A DNA stretch of 64,000 nt from assembly GCF_900155555.1 (NCBI RefSeq), contig NZ_FUHN01000007.1, positions 117,357-181,356 on the forward strand. The letters are read 5' to 3'. Of the stretch, positions 9,274 to 18,387 are shown one piece after another. The notes under the pieces were generated by a model. The model saw only the letters and a list, made by a program, of their open reading frames with translations, searched no databases and was not told where the DNA came from. A program made the position numbers and the translations under genes. Source of the stretch: Mobilibacterium timonense. GTDB lineage: Bacteria; Bacillota; Clostridia; Peptostreptococcales; Anaerovoracaceae. Positions within the stretch are counted from its first letter, which is position 1. Each line of letters begins with the position of its first letter.

Positions 9274-10474
9274 GAAGAAATCAGCAAGCACGAATATTGA
9301 AGACAAGATCAAGAAAATCGAATCTGACAGAGAGCTTGATTCTGATGAAAAGGAAAAACTGATAAAGCAGGAAAAGACCCTGGAGATGAGGGACAGGTAC
9401 GTTGCCGACCTGGTGGAGGCCGCCAGGAAGTCCAACAATGTCATCACCACAGGTGAGGTTGGAGACTATCTGTCCGACCTCAAGCTCTCCGTAGAGGAGA
9501 TCGAAGGTGCCTACGACATGCTTGAGAAGGAAGGGGTCACCATCGTCAACAACAGAGACGAGGTTCCGGACCTCGATGAGGAGGACGGAGTGGTGCTGGA
9601 CGAGAACGGTGGCATCGACGTAGAGAAGACCGTTCCGAAGAGCGTTCCTACTGACGACCCGGTGAGGATGTACCTCAAGGAGATCGGTAAAGTTCCCCTG
9701 CTCACGGCTGAGGAAGAGCGCGAGCTCGCCATCCGCATGCAGAACGGAGACGAGGAGGCCAAGAACAAGCTGTGCGAGTCCAACCTCAGGCTGGTGGTAA
9801 GCATAGCCAAGAGATACCTGAACAGAGGACTCACGTTCCTCGACCTCATTCAGGAAGGAAATCTCGGACTCATCAAGGCAGTGGACAAGTTCGACTACAC
9901 AAAGGGATTCAAGTTCTCCACCTATGCAACATGGTGGATAAGACAGGCGATCACCAGGTCCATCGCCGACCAGGCCAGGACGATCAGGATCCCTGTCCAC
10001 ATGGTGGAGACGATCAACAAGCTCATCAGGATACAGAGGCAGCTGCTCCAGGAGCTGGGCCGCGAGCCTACCGCCGAGGAGATCGCCAAGGAGATGGGCA
10101 TAACCGTGGAAAAGGTGAGAGAGATCAAGAAGATATCCCAGGATCCTGTTTCCCTGGAGACGCCTATCGGTGAGGAGGAGGATTCCCACCTCGGAGACTT
10201 CATCCCTGACGACGACGTTCCGGCGCCTGTGGACGCTGCGGCGTACTCAATGCTGAAGGAACAGCTCATGGAGGTGCTGGACACCCTTTCGGAGAGGGAG
10301 AAGAAGGTCCTCATGCTCAGATTTGGCCTCGAGGACGGCAGGCCGAGGACTCTCGAGGAAGTTGGAAAAGAGTTCAACGTCACCCGCGAGAGGATCAGGC
10401 AGATCGAGGCAAAGGCCCTGAGGAAGCTGAGACATCCGTCCAGGAGCAAGAAGCTGAGAGACTATCTGGAGTAG
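9266..10474 (+). CDS. rpoD: RNA polymerase primary sigma factor (sigma 70/sigma A)
   Basis: The 402-residue primary sigma factor has a lysine-rich N-terminus, region 1.2 ([12 protein letters not shown]), region 2 with the -10 recognition helix ([20 protein letters not shown]), region 3, and region 4.2 with the -35 helix-turn-helix ([20 protein letters not shown]). The length is that of a Firmicutes SigA. It explains the TTGACA/TATAAT-type promoters found elsewhere in the window. It overlaps dnaG and ends 3 nt before trmK. Confidence 0.97.
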   Translation: MPKKKSASTNIEDKIKKIESDRELDSDEKEKLIKQEKTLEMRDRYVADLVEAARKSNNVITTGEVGDYLSDLKLSVEEIEGAYDMLEKEGVTIVNNRDEVPDLDEEDGVVLDENGGIDVEKTVPKSVPTDDPVRMYLKEIGKVPLLTAEEERELAIRMQNGDEEAKNKLCESNLRLVVSIAKRYLNRGLTFLDLIQEGNLGLIKAVDKFDYTKGFKFSTYATWWIRQAITRSIADQARTIRIPVHMVETINKLIRIQRQLLQELGREPTAEEIAKEMGITVEKVREIKKISQDPVSLETPIGEEEDSHLGDFIPDDDVPAPVDAAAYSMLKEQLMEVLDTLSEREKKVLMLRFGLEDGRPRTLEEVGKEFNVTRERIRQIEAKALRKLRHPSRSKKLRDYLE

Positions 10475-10477
10475 CCC

Positions 10478-11233
10478 ATGAAGCTCAGCCCCAGATTGTT
10501 AGCGATGTATGGCCAGATAGGAAAGGGTGAACGGGTCGCCGACATAGGCACTGACCACGCTTACATCCCGATCCTGCTGATGAAAAACGGAATATCACCT
10601 ATGGTGATCATGTCTGACATCAGCGCTGGCTCCATGAAAAAAGCAAAAGGCAATTGCATTGAACAGGGGTTTGATTTTCCAGCCCCCTGTTTCAGAGTTG
10701 GAGACGGCCTTTCCACCATCCTTCCGGGAGAGGTGGACACGGTCGTTATCGGAGGCCTCGGAGGCCGTACCATAGCAGGCATCCTGGCCGCCGACCAGAA
10801 GAGGACGAACTCCTTCAGGAAACTCGTGCTCCAGCCGAGGAACAACAGCGGAGAGCTCAGGCTCTATCTCCATCTGACCGGGTGGAGGATCGCACGGGAA
10901 ACGCTCGCTCCGGAGGGCAAGTTCATCTGTGAGATAATAACGGCCCTTGCACCGGAAAAAGGAAATGAGTTTTTTCCGGAGTTTTCCGGGGAGGATGGAC
11001 TGGTGCGGCTCCTCGAAGAGGGGAGAAACTGCCGCTGGCGGTACCCCGAGTCTTTTCGGGAGCTTCCGCCGGACCAGAAAAGGCTTTTACAAAAAAGGCT
11101 CGACTGGAAATTCGAAAGCATCCGCCAGGAGATAGAGAACCTCGGGAGGAGCACGGGAGATTGGAATGACAGAATAGCAGAGCTGGAAGAGGAAAGAGAG
11201 TATCTCACATGGATAGGGGAAAACTTAACGTGA
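10478..11233 (+). CDS. trmK: tRNA (adenine(22)-N1)-methyltransferase
   Basis: TrmK methylates N1 of A22 in the D-arm of some tRNAs using S-adenosylmethionine. The 251 residues contain the family signature near the N-terminus (LAMYGQIGKGERVADIGTD-type motif I at about 8-27, then HAYIPI), SDISAGSMKKA as motif II, and GGLGGRTIAGIL. The C-terminal part is a charged coiled coil. Position directly after rpoD is the usual Firmicutes context. The last 25 nt overlap the start of the following membrane-protein gene. Confidence 0.92.
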   Translation: MKLSPRLLAMYGQIGKGERVADIGTDHAYIPILLMKNGISPMVIMSDISAGSMKKAKGNCIEQGFDFPAPCFRVGDGLSTILPGEVDTVVIGGLGGRTIAGILAADQKRTNSFRKLVLQPRNNSGELRLYLHLTGWRIARETLAPEGKFICEIITALAPEKGNEFFPEFSGEDGLVRLLEEGRNCRWRYPESFRELPPDQKRLLQKRLDWKFESIRQEIENLGRSTGDWNDRIAELEEEREYLTWIGENLT

Positions 11234-12288
11234 TACAGGTCGCCGTGATGTACATCGGAGTCATCATGGGTGCCGGTTTTGCGTCGGGAAGAGAGACATG
11301 GCAGTTCTTTGGTGTGTTCGGAAAGGACGGCATAAAGGGGATCCTGCTGGCGACCGTTTGTTTCGTGGTCTTCGGACACATGATCAGCTACATCGCCATC
11401 AGCAAGGACACACAGGAACTGGGGAAGGTGGTGTCGCCTTTCAACAGCAAGGTAGTGGACGACGTCATCGGATGGGTCCTTGCCATAATATACTATTCCA
11501 TGATAATCGCCATGTCCGCTGCCGGAGGCTCTCTCCTCGAATACCAGTTCGGAGTGAACAAGATAGTCGGCGGGACGATCATTGTCGTTCTTACCGTCGC
11601 TACCGCCGCAGGAGACTTCCAGAGGATCTCCGGTGTTTTCAGGACTCTGATCCCCATCACGTTTACTGTGGTGATGATAGCCATAGTCATGGTGCTCATG
11701 AAGGGGCAGGACCAGAGCGGCCCGGTATCCGGATACCAGCCAGGGTCCATGACACCGACTCCGTGGATCGCAGCGCTGGTGTTTGTATCTTACGATTGCC
11801 TGGGCATGATAACCATGGCCGCAGCTACCGCGATACGGGCGAAAAACAGAAAGACTGCTTTTGCAGGATCTCTTCTTGGGACCCTGCTCCTTGGTGTTCT
11901 GACCCTGTCGCTCCTCCTCGTGATACTCACGGATATGAACCTGGCCAGCAGGCTGGACCTGCCGATGCTGGGATACGCCATGAAGGTGTCACCGGTACTC
12001 AACGTGGTGTACGCCGTGGTGCTTTATGTTGCGGTATATTCGACTGCCGCCAGCACCTTCTACGGTTTCAGCACGAAGCTGAAGGAAGGAAAGTCCAAGA
12101 TCTGGATCATGGTGGTCAGCGCCGCCATAGGTCTGGTCGTCGGACTCAGCGGATTCAAGACCATCGTCGAGATACTCTATCCGATACAGGGATACATCGG
12201 ATTTGCGGTATTGCTGCTGATCGCCGTGAATTACGGCAATGAGGTCAGGAAGAACAGAAAAAAATCCCTTGCACATAGTGGTAAATAA
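11209..12288 (+). CDS. YkvI-like integral membrane protein
   Basis: The 359-residue protein is mostly hydrophobic, with about ten membrane segments. The first contains YIGVIMGAGFASGRE, a glycine-rich unwound-helix motif of the type seen in APC/NSS-fold transporters. This matches the YkvI family, whose substrate is not established. The start overlaps the end of trmK by 25 nt. An internal ATG at 11248 exists, but the upstream start fits the first helix better. The C-terminus is short and basic (RKNRKKS). rnpB follows after its own promoter. Confidence 0.75.
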   Translation: MDRGKLNVIQVAVMYIGVIMGAGFASGRETWQFFGVFGKDGIKGILLATVCFVVFGHMISYIAISKDTQELGKVVSPFNSKVVDDVIGWVLAIIYYSMIIAMSAAGGSLLEYQFGVNKIVGGTIIVVLTVATAAGDFQRISGVFRTLIPITFTVVMIAIVMVLMKGQDQSGPVSGYQPGSMTPTPWIAALVFVSYDCLGMITMAAATAIRAKNRKTAFAGSLLGTLLLGVLTLSLLLVILTDMNLASRLDLPMLGYAMKVSPVLNVVYAVVLYVAVYSTAASTFYGFSTKLKEGKSKIWIMVVSAAIGLVVGLSGFKTIVEILYPIQGYIGFAVLLLIAVNYGNEVRKNRKKSLAHSGK

Positions 12289-12300
12289 AGGTGTTTCAGC

Positions 12301-12328
12301 TTGACAAAAGGCGTTTAACACTTATAAT
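12301..12328 (+). promoter_or_regulatory. rnpB promoter
   Basis: Consensus TTGACA at 12301-12306 and TATAAT at 12323-12328 are separated by 16 nt. Transcription would start a few bases before the first strand of helix P1 of the RNase P RNA. It lies immediately after the end of the YkvI-like gene. Confidence 0.85.
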
Positions 12329-12332
12329 AACC

Positions 12333-12684
12333 TAGCGGGTAAACCAGACGATCGCGTGCAGTATGCATGAGGAAAGTCCGGGCTCCACAGGGCGAGGATG
12401 CCAGATAACGTCTGGCGTAGGTAACTATAGGGAAAGTGCAACAGAAACATTCCGCCGAAACGGGTAATGCCGTGGTAAGGTTGAAATGGTGAGGTAAGAG
12501 CTCACCGGCGCAATGGAGACATTGCGGCCGTGTAAACCCCATCCGGAGCAAGACTAAGACAGGGTTTGTAGTGCAGTGGCCCGCTGCCCCCGAGAGGTAA
12601 GTCGCTGGAGGCTGTCAGCAATGGCAGTCGTAGATGGATGATCGTTTAATACAGAACCCGGCTTACGGTTTGCCCGTTATCTAT
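12333..12684 (+). ncRNA. rnpB: RNase P RNA (class A)
   Basis: This is the catalytic RNA that matures tRNA 5' ends. The diagnostic 5' core GAGGAAAGTCCGGGCTCC is at about 12367-12384, and the 3' core AGAACCCGGCTTA lies at about 12653-12665. The two ends pair to make helix P1: GCGGGTAAACC at 12335-12345 with GGTTTGCCCGT near 12668-12678. Internal conserved pieces such as ACAGAAACATTCCGCC and CGGGTAATGCCG are present. Exact ends are estimated from the promoter and P1. Confidence 0.95.
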
Positions 12685-12695
12685 TTTTGACTTTG

Positions 12696-12732
12696 AAAAA
12701 TTCGTAAGAGCCACATGGCCTTGCGGATTTTT
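12696..12732 (+). terminator. rnpB terminator
   Basis: A 13-bp stem (with U-G wobbles) formed by AAAAATTCGTAAG and CTTGCGGATTTTT encloses a further GCC/GGC pair around an ACAT loop. The stem ends in a T-rich tail. It separates rnpB from the activase gene starting at 12753. Confidence 0.75.
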
Positions 12733-12752
12733 ATTCTATTCAAGAGGTTTTT

Positions 12753-15700
12753 ATGAGATTAGGAATCGACGTAGGATCCACGACAGTAAAGCTGATCATA
12801 CTTGATGACGACAACAACATCGTCTATTCCAGGTATGAGAGGCACATGTCCAACGTGTTCGACAAGGTGAAGGAGCTGCTGGAGGATCTGGAGAAAAAGG
12901 AAGGAGATCTCAAGGTAAAGGCTGTGATCACCGGCTCCGGTGGAATGTCCCTTGCTGATCTCTTCGGCATCAGGTTCGAGCAGGAGGTCATCTCCTGCAG
13001 CCGTGCGGTGGAGGAACTGATCCCGGAGACCGATGTTTCCATTGAGCTGGGCGGAGAGGACGCAAAGATCACTTACTACGGTTCAACCGTCGAGCAGAGG
13101 ATGAACGGCACCTGCGCAGGAGGCACGGGCGCTTTCATCGACCAGATGGCAGTTCTCCTGAACACCGACGCCCAGGGCCTCAACGAGGCCGCAAAGGGTA
13201 TGAAGATGATCTATCCGATCGCTTCCCGGTGCGGAGTGTTTGCCAAGACCGATATCCAGCCTCTCATCAACGACGGTGCGAGGGTGGAGGACATCGCTGC
13301 ATCTGTTTTTCAGGCCGTGGCGAACCAGACCATAAGCGGGCTTGCCTGCGGACATCCGATCAAGGGGCACGTGGCATTTCTCGGTGGACCTCTCACATAT
13401 CTGTCCGAGCTGAGGAAGCGTTTCATCGAGACGCTCCACCTGAAGCCGGAGGAGATCGTTTTTCCTGAAAACTCCAAGTACTTCGTCGCCATCGGCGCGG
13501 CATACCTGGCCGGAAAGGAGAAGGACTCCGACGAGGTCAGCATCTCGCAGCTCATCAAGAGGATCGAGAACGCTGATCCTGACAAGCTGTCGGGTACAAA
13601 GTACATCCAGCCTCTCTTCAAGGATGAGCAGGAGCTGCAGGAGTTCAGGGACAGGCACAGCAAGGCTAAGATCAAGCGTGGAGATATCTCGAAGGCAAAG
13701 GGACCGGTTTTCCTGGGGATCGACGCAGGCTCTACGACCACAAAGGCCACCGTCATAAACAACGACAAGGAGCTGATATTCGAGCACTACCAGAGCAACG
13801 AGGGAAATCCTCTCAAGGTCGTTAGAAATATACTTGAGGAACTGTATTCTCAGCTCCCGGAGGACGCCTATATCGGAAGGTCCGTGGCTACCGGCTACGG
13901 AGAGGGTCTCATCAAGGCAGCCTACAAGATAGACGAAGGTGAGATCGAGACCATGGCCCACTACAAGGCCGCTGAGGAGTTCCTGCCAGGAGTTACGTTC
14001 ATCCTGGACATAGGCGGACAGGACATGAAGTGCATGAAGGTAAAGGACGGCGCCATCAACAGTATCATGCTGAACGAGGCATGCTCCTCTGGATGCGGTT
14101 CTTTCCTGGAGACCTATGCAAAATCCGTTGGCATGGAGGTGCCGGAGTTCGCGGAGGCGGCTCTGGAATCCAGAAGGCCTGTGGATCTGGGCACCAGGTG
14201 CACTGTGTTCATGAACTCAAAGGTAAAGCAGGCCCAGAAGGAAGGTGCCACCATCGAGGACATCTCCGCCGGACTGTCGCTTTCGGTAATAAAGAATGCC
14301 CTGTACAAGGTCATCAAGCTCAGGAATCCTAATGAGACCGGTGACAAGATCGTGGTCCAGGGAGGAACGTTCCTGAACGACGCAGTCCTGAGATCCATCG
14401 AGCTGGTCCTCGGAAAGAACGTCGTGAGGCCTGACATTTCAGGACTCATGGGCGCTTTCGGTGCATCGATAATCGCGAGGGAGAACTACGTCGAGGGCGA
14501 GCGCTCCGCTACACTCACCGCGGACAAGCTTTCTGATTTTTCCGTACACACGGAAAACGGGCGCTGCGGCAAGTGCGGAAACAACTGCATGCTGACCATA
14601 TCCACCTTTTCCGACGGAAGCAGATACGTGACGGGAAACCGCTGCGAGAGAGGTGCCGGTGAAGAAAAGAAGAAGAACGACCTGCCGAATCTCTACCAGG
14701 AAAAGTACAAGCTTATTTTCGGCAGGAAGATACTCAGCCGGGACGAGGCCTGGAGAGGTGAGATTGGGATGCCCAGGGTGCTTAACATTCACGAGGACTA
14801 CCCGTTTTGGAACGCCTTTTTCAACAAGCTCGGATTCAGGATCGTTCTGAGTCCGCCGAGCAGCAAGAAGATCTACGAGGAGGGGATGGACACCATCGCT
14901 TCAGATACGGCCTGCTACCCGGCGAAGCTGGTCCACGGCCACATCAAGTGGCTGGTGAACAAGGGCGTGAAGCGGATATTCTATCCGTGCATCCAGTATG
15001 AGGTGGTGGAGGACCCGACCGCTGCAAACCACTACAACTGCCCGATCGTGGCCACCTATCCTGAGGTCATCGACAAGAACATGGCCGATATTTTCTACGA
15101 CAACGGCGTGGAATTCTACCATCCGTTCATCCCGTTCGACAGGGACGACCGCTTCGTGGAGGAGATGTACAAGTTCTTCAACGGCAAGCGGGAGATCGAC
15201 AACGAGGCCCTTGAAAACATAAACAAGACCTACGATTTCAAGGATGACAAGAGAGATTATTCACTCATCCACAGCGGGATCACGAAAGAAGAGCTCAGGG
15301 AGGCCGTTAAGGCCGGCAGAGAGAGTTACCGGGCGTTCAAGGACAGGATGAGCCAGCTGGGGACCGAGACTCTGAAATACATGGAGGAAAACGATGTCAA
15401 GGGCATCATCCTCTCCGGCCGTCCATATCACATCGACCCGGAGATCAACCACGGCATAGATTCCGTGATCACATCTCTTGGCATGGCGGTCCTCACCGAG
15501 GATTCCGTGGCTGACAAGGTGAAGATAGCAAGGGACATCAGGGTGCTGGATCAGTGGATGTTCCACTCGCGCCTCTACAGAGCGGCGGTATTCGCAGGAG
15601 AGCGGGACGACGTTGAGCTGGTACAGCTCTTCTCCTTCGGTTGCGGTCTCGACGCCGTCACCACCGATGAGGTCAACGAGCTCCTTGACGAGAACAACAA

Positions 15701-17126
15701 GCTTTATACGCAGCTCAAGATAGACGAGGGCTCTAACCTGGGCGCCGCAAAGATCAGGATCCGTTCCCTCAAGGCGGCCATGATGGAGAGAAAGAAAAAC
15801 GGCACCCACGCCAAGGGGATCAACGAGCCGTACAAGAGGGTCGAGTTCACAAAGGAGATGAAGAAGGAGGGATACACGCTCCTGATACCTCAGATGTCTC
15901 CGATCCACTTCCAGTACTTCGCACCGATCCTCCAGGCGGCCGGATACAACGCTGTACTGCTGCCACCTGTTACTAAGTCTTCGGACGAGGAGGGCCTGAG
16001 GTACATCAACAACGATGCGTGCTACCCGACGATCGTCACGCTCGGGCAGATCATCTCCGCGCTGAAGTCGGGAGAGTACGACCTCGACCGCACCGGGGTT
16101 TTCATGTCTCAGACCGGAGGCGGATGCAGAGCCAGCAATTACGTTGCCCTGCTGAGAAAAGCTCTTAAGGACCTTGGAATGGAGCAGGTGCCGGTCATTT
16201 CGTTCAACATGGCCGGACTGGAGAAGAACTCCGGGTTCAAGATAACCATCAACATGGCACTCAGCCTTGTATACGCCGTGGTCTACGGCGACCTGATCAT
16301 GAAGTGCCTCTACAGGACGAGGCCTTATGAAAAGGTGAAAGGCAGTGCCAACGCCATCATGGACTCGTGGTACGACAGGATCATCGAGAACGTACTTGAT
16401 CACAATCTGAGGCGGTTCAAGAGGAACATCAACGACATCGTGGATGCCTACGATAACCTGCCGATATACGAGGACATAAAGAAGCCTAAGATCGGTGTTG
16501 TGGGAGAGATACTGGTCAAGTATCATCCGAACGCCAACAACAACCTGGTGGACGTCATCGAGGAAGAGGGAGGCGAGGCAGTCGTTCCGGCCTTCATTGA
16601 CTTCTTCGAGTATTCAATGCTCAACAAGATCTACGACTACCAGCACCTCTCCGGTACCAGGAGCGAGATGCGGAAGAACCGCTTTTCCCTCAGGTTCGTG
16701 GAGCATTTCCGCGAATTCGCCAGGGAGGCCTGCAGGAGGAGCAAGCGGTTCTACACCGACGAGTATATTGAAAACACAGCGGAGAACGCATCCAAGATAA
16801 TCTCCATCGGCAACCAGTGCGGCGAGGGGTGGCTCCTCACAGGAGAAATGGTGGACCTCATCGATAATGGGGTAAAGAACATCCTCTGCCTTCAGCCATT
16901 CGCATGCCTTCCTAACCATGTGGTAGGAAAGGGCATGATCAAGGCTCTCAGGACATACGACGAGGATGCCAACATAGTGGCCATCGACTACGATCCGGGC
17001 GCCAGCAACGTCAACCAGATGAACAGGATAAAGATGATGATGGCCACGGCCTTCAAAAATCTGGAAAAGGAGGAGAATTCCTCTGATGTCGATCCCGACG
17101 CCGGCCGGGAAAAGAAGATGGCGTAG
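12753..17126 (+). CDS. Double-ATPase activase fused to 2-hydroxyacyl-CoA dehydratase-like domains
   Basis: The 1457-residue protein joins two BadF/HgdC-type ASKHA ATPase domains, beginning LGIDVGSTT at 3 and LGIDAGSTTTK at about 322. A long C-terminal half resembles DUF2229 and dehydratase subunits. Each ATPase domain keeps the cysteine pair that holds the [4Fe-4S] cluster of archerases: GTCAGGTG with SRCGVF in the first, EACSSGCG with TRCTVF in the second. Further cysteines lie in CGKCGNNC near 605. Archerases inject an electron at very low potential using ATP; the partner and substrate of this widespread fused form are not established. No cotranscribed dehydratase gene is nearby. Confidence 0.85.
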   Translation: MRLGIDVGSTTVKLIILDDDNNIVYSRYERHMSNVFDKVKELLEDLEKKEGDLKVKAVITGSGGMSLADLFGIRFEQEVISCSRAVEELIPETDVSIELGGEDAKITYYGSTVEQRMNGTCAGGTGAFIDQMAVLLNTDAQGLNEAAKGMKMIYPIASRCGVFAKTDIQPLINDGARVEDIAASVFQAVANQTISGLACGHPIKGHVAFLGGPLTYLSELRKRFIETLHLKPEEIVFPENSKYFVAIGAAYLAGKEKDSDEVSISQLIKRIENADPDKLSGTKYIQPLFKDEQELQEFRDRHSKAKIKRGDISKAKGPVFLGIDAGSTTTKATVINNDKELIFEHYQSNEGNPLKVVRNILEELYSQLPEDAYIGRSVATGYGEGLIKAAYKIDEGEIETMAHYKAAEEFLPGVTFILDIGGQDMKCMKVKDGAINSIMLNEACSSGCGSFLETYAKSVGMEVPEFAEAALESRRPVDLGTRCTVFMNSKVKQAQKEGATIEDISAGLSLSVIKNALYKVIKLRNPNETGDKIVVQGGTFLNDAVLRSIELVLGKNVVRPDISGLMGAFGASIIARENYVEGERSATLTADKLSDFSVHTENGRCGKCGNNCMLTISTFSDGSRYVTGNRCERGAGEEKKKNDLPNLYQEKYKLIFGRKILSRDEAWRGEIGMPRVLNIHEDYPFWNAFFNKLGFRIVLSPPSSKKIYEEGMDTIASDTACYPAKLVHGHIKWLVNKGVKRIFYPCIQYEVVEDPTAANHYNCPIVATYPEVIDKNMADIFYDNGVEFYHPFIPFDRDDRFVEEMYKFFNGKREIDNEALENINKTYDFKDDKRDYSLIHSGITKEELREAVKAGRESYRAFKDRMSQLGTETLKYMEENDVKGIILSGRPYHIDPEINHGIDSVITSLGMAVLTEDSVADKVKIARDIRVLDQWMFHSRLYRAAVFAGERDDVELVQLFSFGCGLDAVTTDEVNELLDENNKLYTQLKIDEGSNLGAAKIRIRSLKAAMMERKKNGTHAKGINEPYKRVEFTKEMKKEGYTLLIPQMSPIHFQYFAPILQAAGYNAVLLPPVTKSSDEEGLRYINNDACYPTIVTLGQIISALKSGEYDLDRTGVFMSQTGGGCRASNYVALLRKALKDLGMEQVPVISFNMAGLEKNSGFKITINMALSLVYAVVYGDLIMKCLYRTRPYEKVKGSANAIMDSWYDRIIENVLDHNLRRFKRNINDIVDAYDNLPIYEDIKKPKIGVVGEILVKYHPNANNNLVDVIEEEGGEAVVPAFIDFFEYSMLNKIYDYQHLSGTRSEMRKNRFSLRFVEHFREFAREACRRSKRFYTDEYIENTAENASKIISIGNQCGEGWLLTGEMVDLIDNGVKNILCLQPFACLPNHVVGKGMIKALRTYDEDANIVAIDYDPGASNVNQMNRIKMMMATAFKNLEKEENSSDVDPDAGREKKMA

Positions 17127-17188
17127 CTCGAATCACTGCGGCATCGAGGCAAATTACGCAGAGCCGCAGGCTTGTGAGCCGCGACTAC

Positions 17189-17217
17189 TTGCCATATGCG
17201 CCTGAGAGGTGTATAAT
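17189..17217 (+). promoter_or_regulatory. yebC promoter
   Basis: TTGCCA at 17189-17194 and TATAAT at 17212-17217 are separated by 17 nt. The start of transcription would lie about 45 nt before the yebC GTG. It falls in the 142-nt gap after the activase gene. Confidence 0.7.
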
Positions 17218-17268
17218 TCATTGGATTTTTGAGGAAAAATAAATTTTTGCTATATAAGGAGGTACCCG

Positions 17269-17991
17269 GTGGGTAGACACGGCACGATCGCAGGGAGGAA
17301 ATCTGCACAGGACGCAAAGCGTTCCGCAATGTTCACAAAGTATACGAGACAGATCATAGTTGCGGCAAAGGACGGAGGAGATCCTGAATTCAACTTCACT
17401 CTCAGAGCCGCGATCGACAAGGCCAAGTCCATTGGAATGCCGGGAGCCAACATCGAAAGAGCCATCAAGAAGGGAACTGGAGAGCTGGAGGGCGAGTCCT
17501 ACGAAGAGCTGACATTCGAGGGCTACGGTCCGTCCGGCGTGGCCATCATCGTGGAGGCGCTCACAGACAACAAGAACAGGACGGCTTCCTTTATCAGATC
17601 CACCTTTGACAAGAACGGAGGAAACCTTGGAACACCTGGATGCGTTTCCTACATGTTCTCCAGAAAGGGCGTCATTCTGGTGGAAAAGACAGATGATATC
17701 GACGAGGACGAGATCATGATGGCTGCTCTGGATGCAGGAGCCGAGGACATGAAGGTCGAGGATGACGCCTTCGAGATCCTCTGTGATCCGGGAGACCTCA
17801 AGGCCGTGACCGATGGAGTCAAAGAGGCGGGTTATGAGGTAGCTCAGTCCGAGGTGGAGTTCGTCGCATCAATCGATGCATCTGTCGCTCCTGACGACAT
17901 GAAGTCACTGAGGAAGCTCATCGACACTCTGGAAGATAATGATGACGTTCAGAAGGTGGCATTCAATTGTGACCTTCCTGAGGAGGAATAA
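17269..17991 (+). CDS. yebC: YebC/PmpR-family protein
   Basis: The 240-residue protein has the family N-terminus, with KSAQDAKRSAMFTK matching the usual RKGAQDAKRGKIFTK. The middle motifs GMPGANIERAIKKGTGE, YEGYGP-type FEGYGPSGVA and NGGNLGTPGCVSYMF are also present. YebC proteins bind DNA and regulate transcription in some species, and recent work links them to translation of proline-rich stretches; the role here is inferred. The start is GTG with AAGGAGG upstream. The gene has its own promoter and is followed by a structured RNA. Confidence 0.93.
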   Translation: MGRHGTIAGRKSAQDAKRSAMFTKYTRQIIVAAKDGGDPEFNFTLRAAIDKAKSIGMPGANIERAIKKGTGELEGESYEELTFEGYGPSGVAIIVEALTDNKNRTASFIRSTFDKNGGNLGTPGCVSYMFSRKGVILVEKTDDIDEDEIMMAALDAGAEDMKVEDDAFEILCDPGDLKAVTDGVKEAGYEVAQSEVEFVASIDASVAPDDMKSLRKLIDTLEDNDDVQKVAFNCDLPEEE

Positions 17992-18007
17992 AATCAGATC
18001 TGCGACG

Positions 18008-18036
18008 TTGAAATCCTCGTGGAATGAAACTATAAT
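18008..18036 (+). promoter_or_regulatory. Promoter of the structured ncRNA
   Basis: TTGAAA at 18008-18013 and a perfect TATAAT at 18031-18036 are spaced 17 nt apart. Transcription should begin near 18043, with no open reading frame following. Confidence 0.8.
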
Positions 18037-18042
18037 GAATCA

Positions 18043-18236
18043 AGGGGTTTCCTGGGGTATGCGTTGGAGGCTTTTAATTGAACCTACACTTCTTCATCGG
18101 GATTCTTAGGACTGACTGCCAATGACCTGCCGCCTGCGAGCGGACTTCAGCGGCTGAGGAGAGAAGTACCCACCCTTATCTATTGATAGGGCGTCAATTA
18201 ATACTCTGACGGTACTTTGGGGCCAACATAAAAATC
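18043..18236 (+). ncRNA. Structured ncRNA, probably 6S RNA (raiA-type RNA is the alternative)
   Basis: A transcript of about 195 nt is bounded by a strong promoter and a strong terminator and contains no credible coding frame. It can fold: GUUGG near 18065 with CCAAC near 18231 closes it, GAAGUACC near 18163 pairs with GGUACUUU near 18210, and an inner hairpin forms around CCCUUAUC...GAUAGGG. Stretches such as GAACCUACACUUCUU and GUACCCACC feel like those of clostridial 6S RNA. That resemblance is from memory, and the closing stem is shorter than in classic 6S RNA. The existence of the RNA is much surer than its family. Confidence 0.7.
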
Positions 18237-18271
18237 AGCGCTTTTCGGTTTATCCGAAGGGCGCTTTTTTT
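18237..18271 (+). terminator. ncRNA terminator
   Basis: A 12-bp stem of AGCGCTTTTCGG with CCGAAGGGCGCT around a short loop is followed by seven T residues. It is one of the strongest intrinsic terminators in the window. Confidence 0.9.
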
Positions 18272-18387
18272 CGTGTATCGATATCATGTCCCGAATTTGT
18301 CTCATATGGATTTCTATAATGTGATCAGAAACTAAGAAATGAAATGTGAGATGCGGTCCGATCGCCGCAGGTGTGAAGGAGACCAGT

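Noticed and set aside
7423..9450. A 675-codon open frame on the minus strand opposite dnaG and rpoD
   Set aside because: It mirrors the codon pattern of dnaG/rpoD, has low-complexity content and no recognisable domain; the + strand genes are unmistakable.
12315..12551. A short minus-strand frame across the 5' half of rnpB
   Set aside because: The + strand sequence contains conserved RNase P RNA core elements, so this frame is accidental.
15261..16526. A 421-codon minus-strand frame inside the activase gene
   Set aside because: It is antisense to a continuous 1457-residue protein with clear motifs and has no domain of its own.
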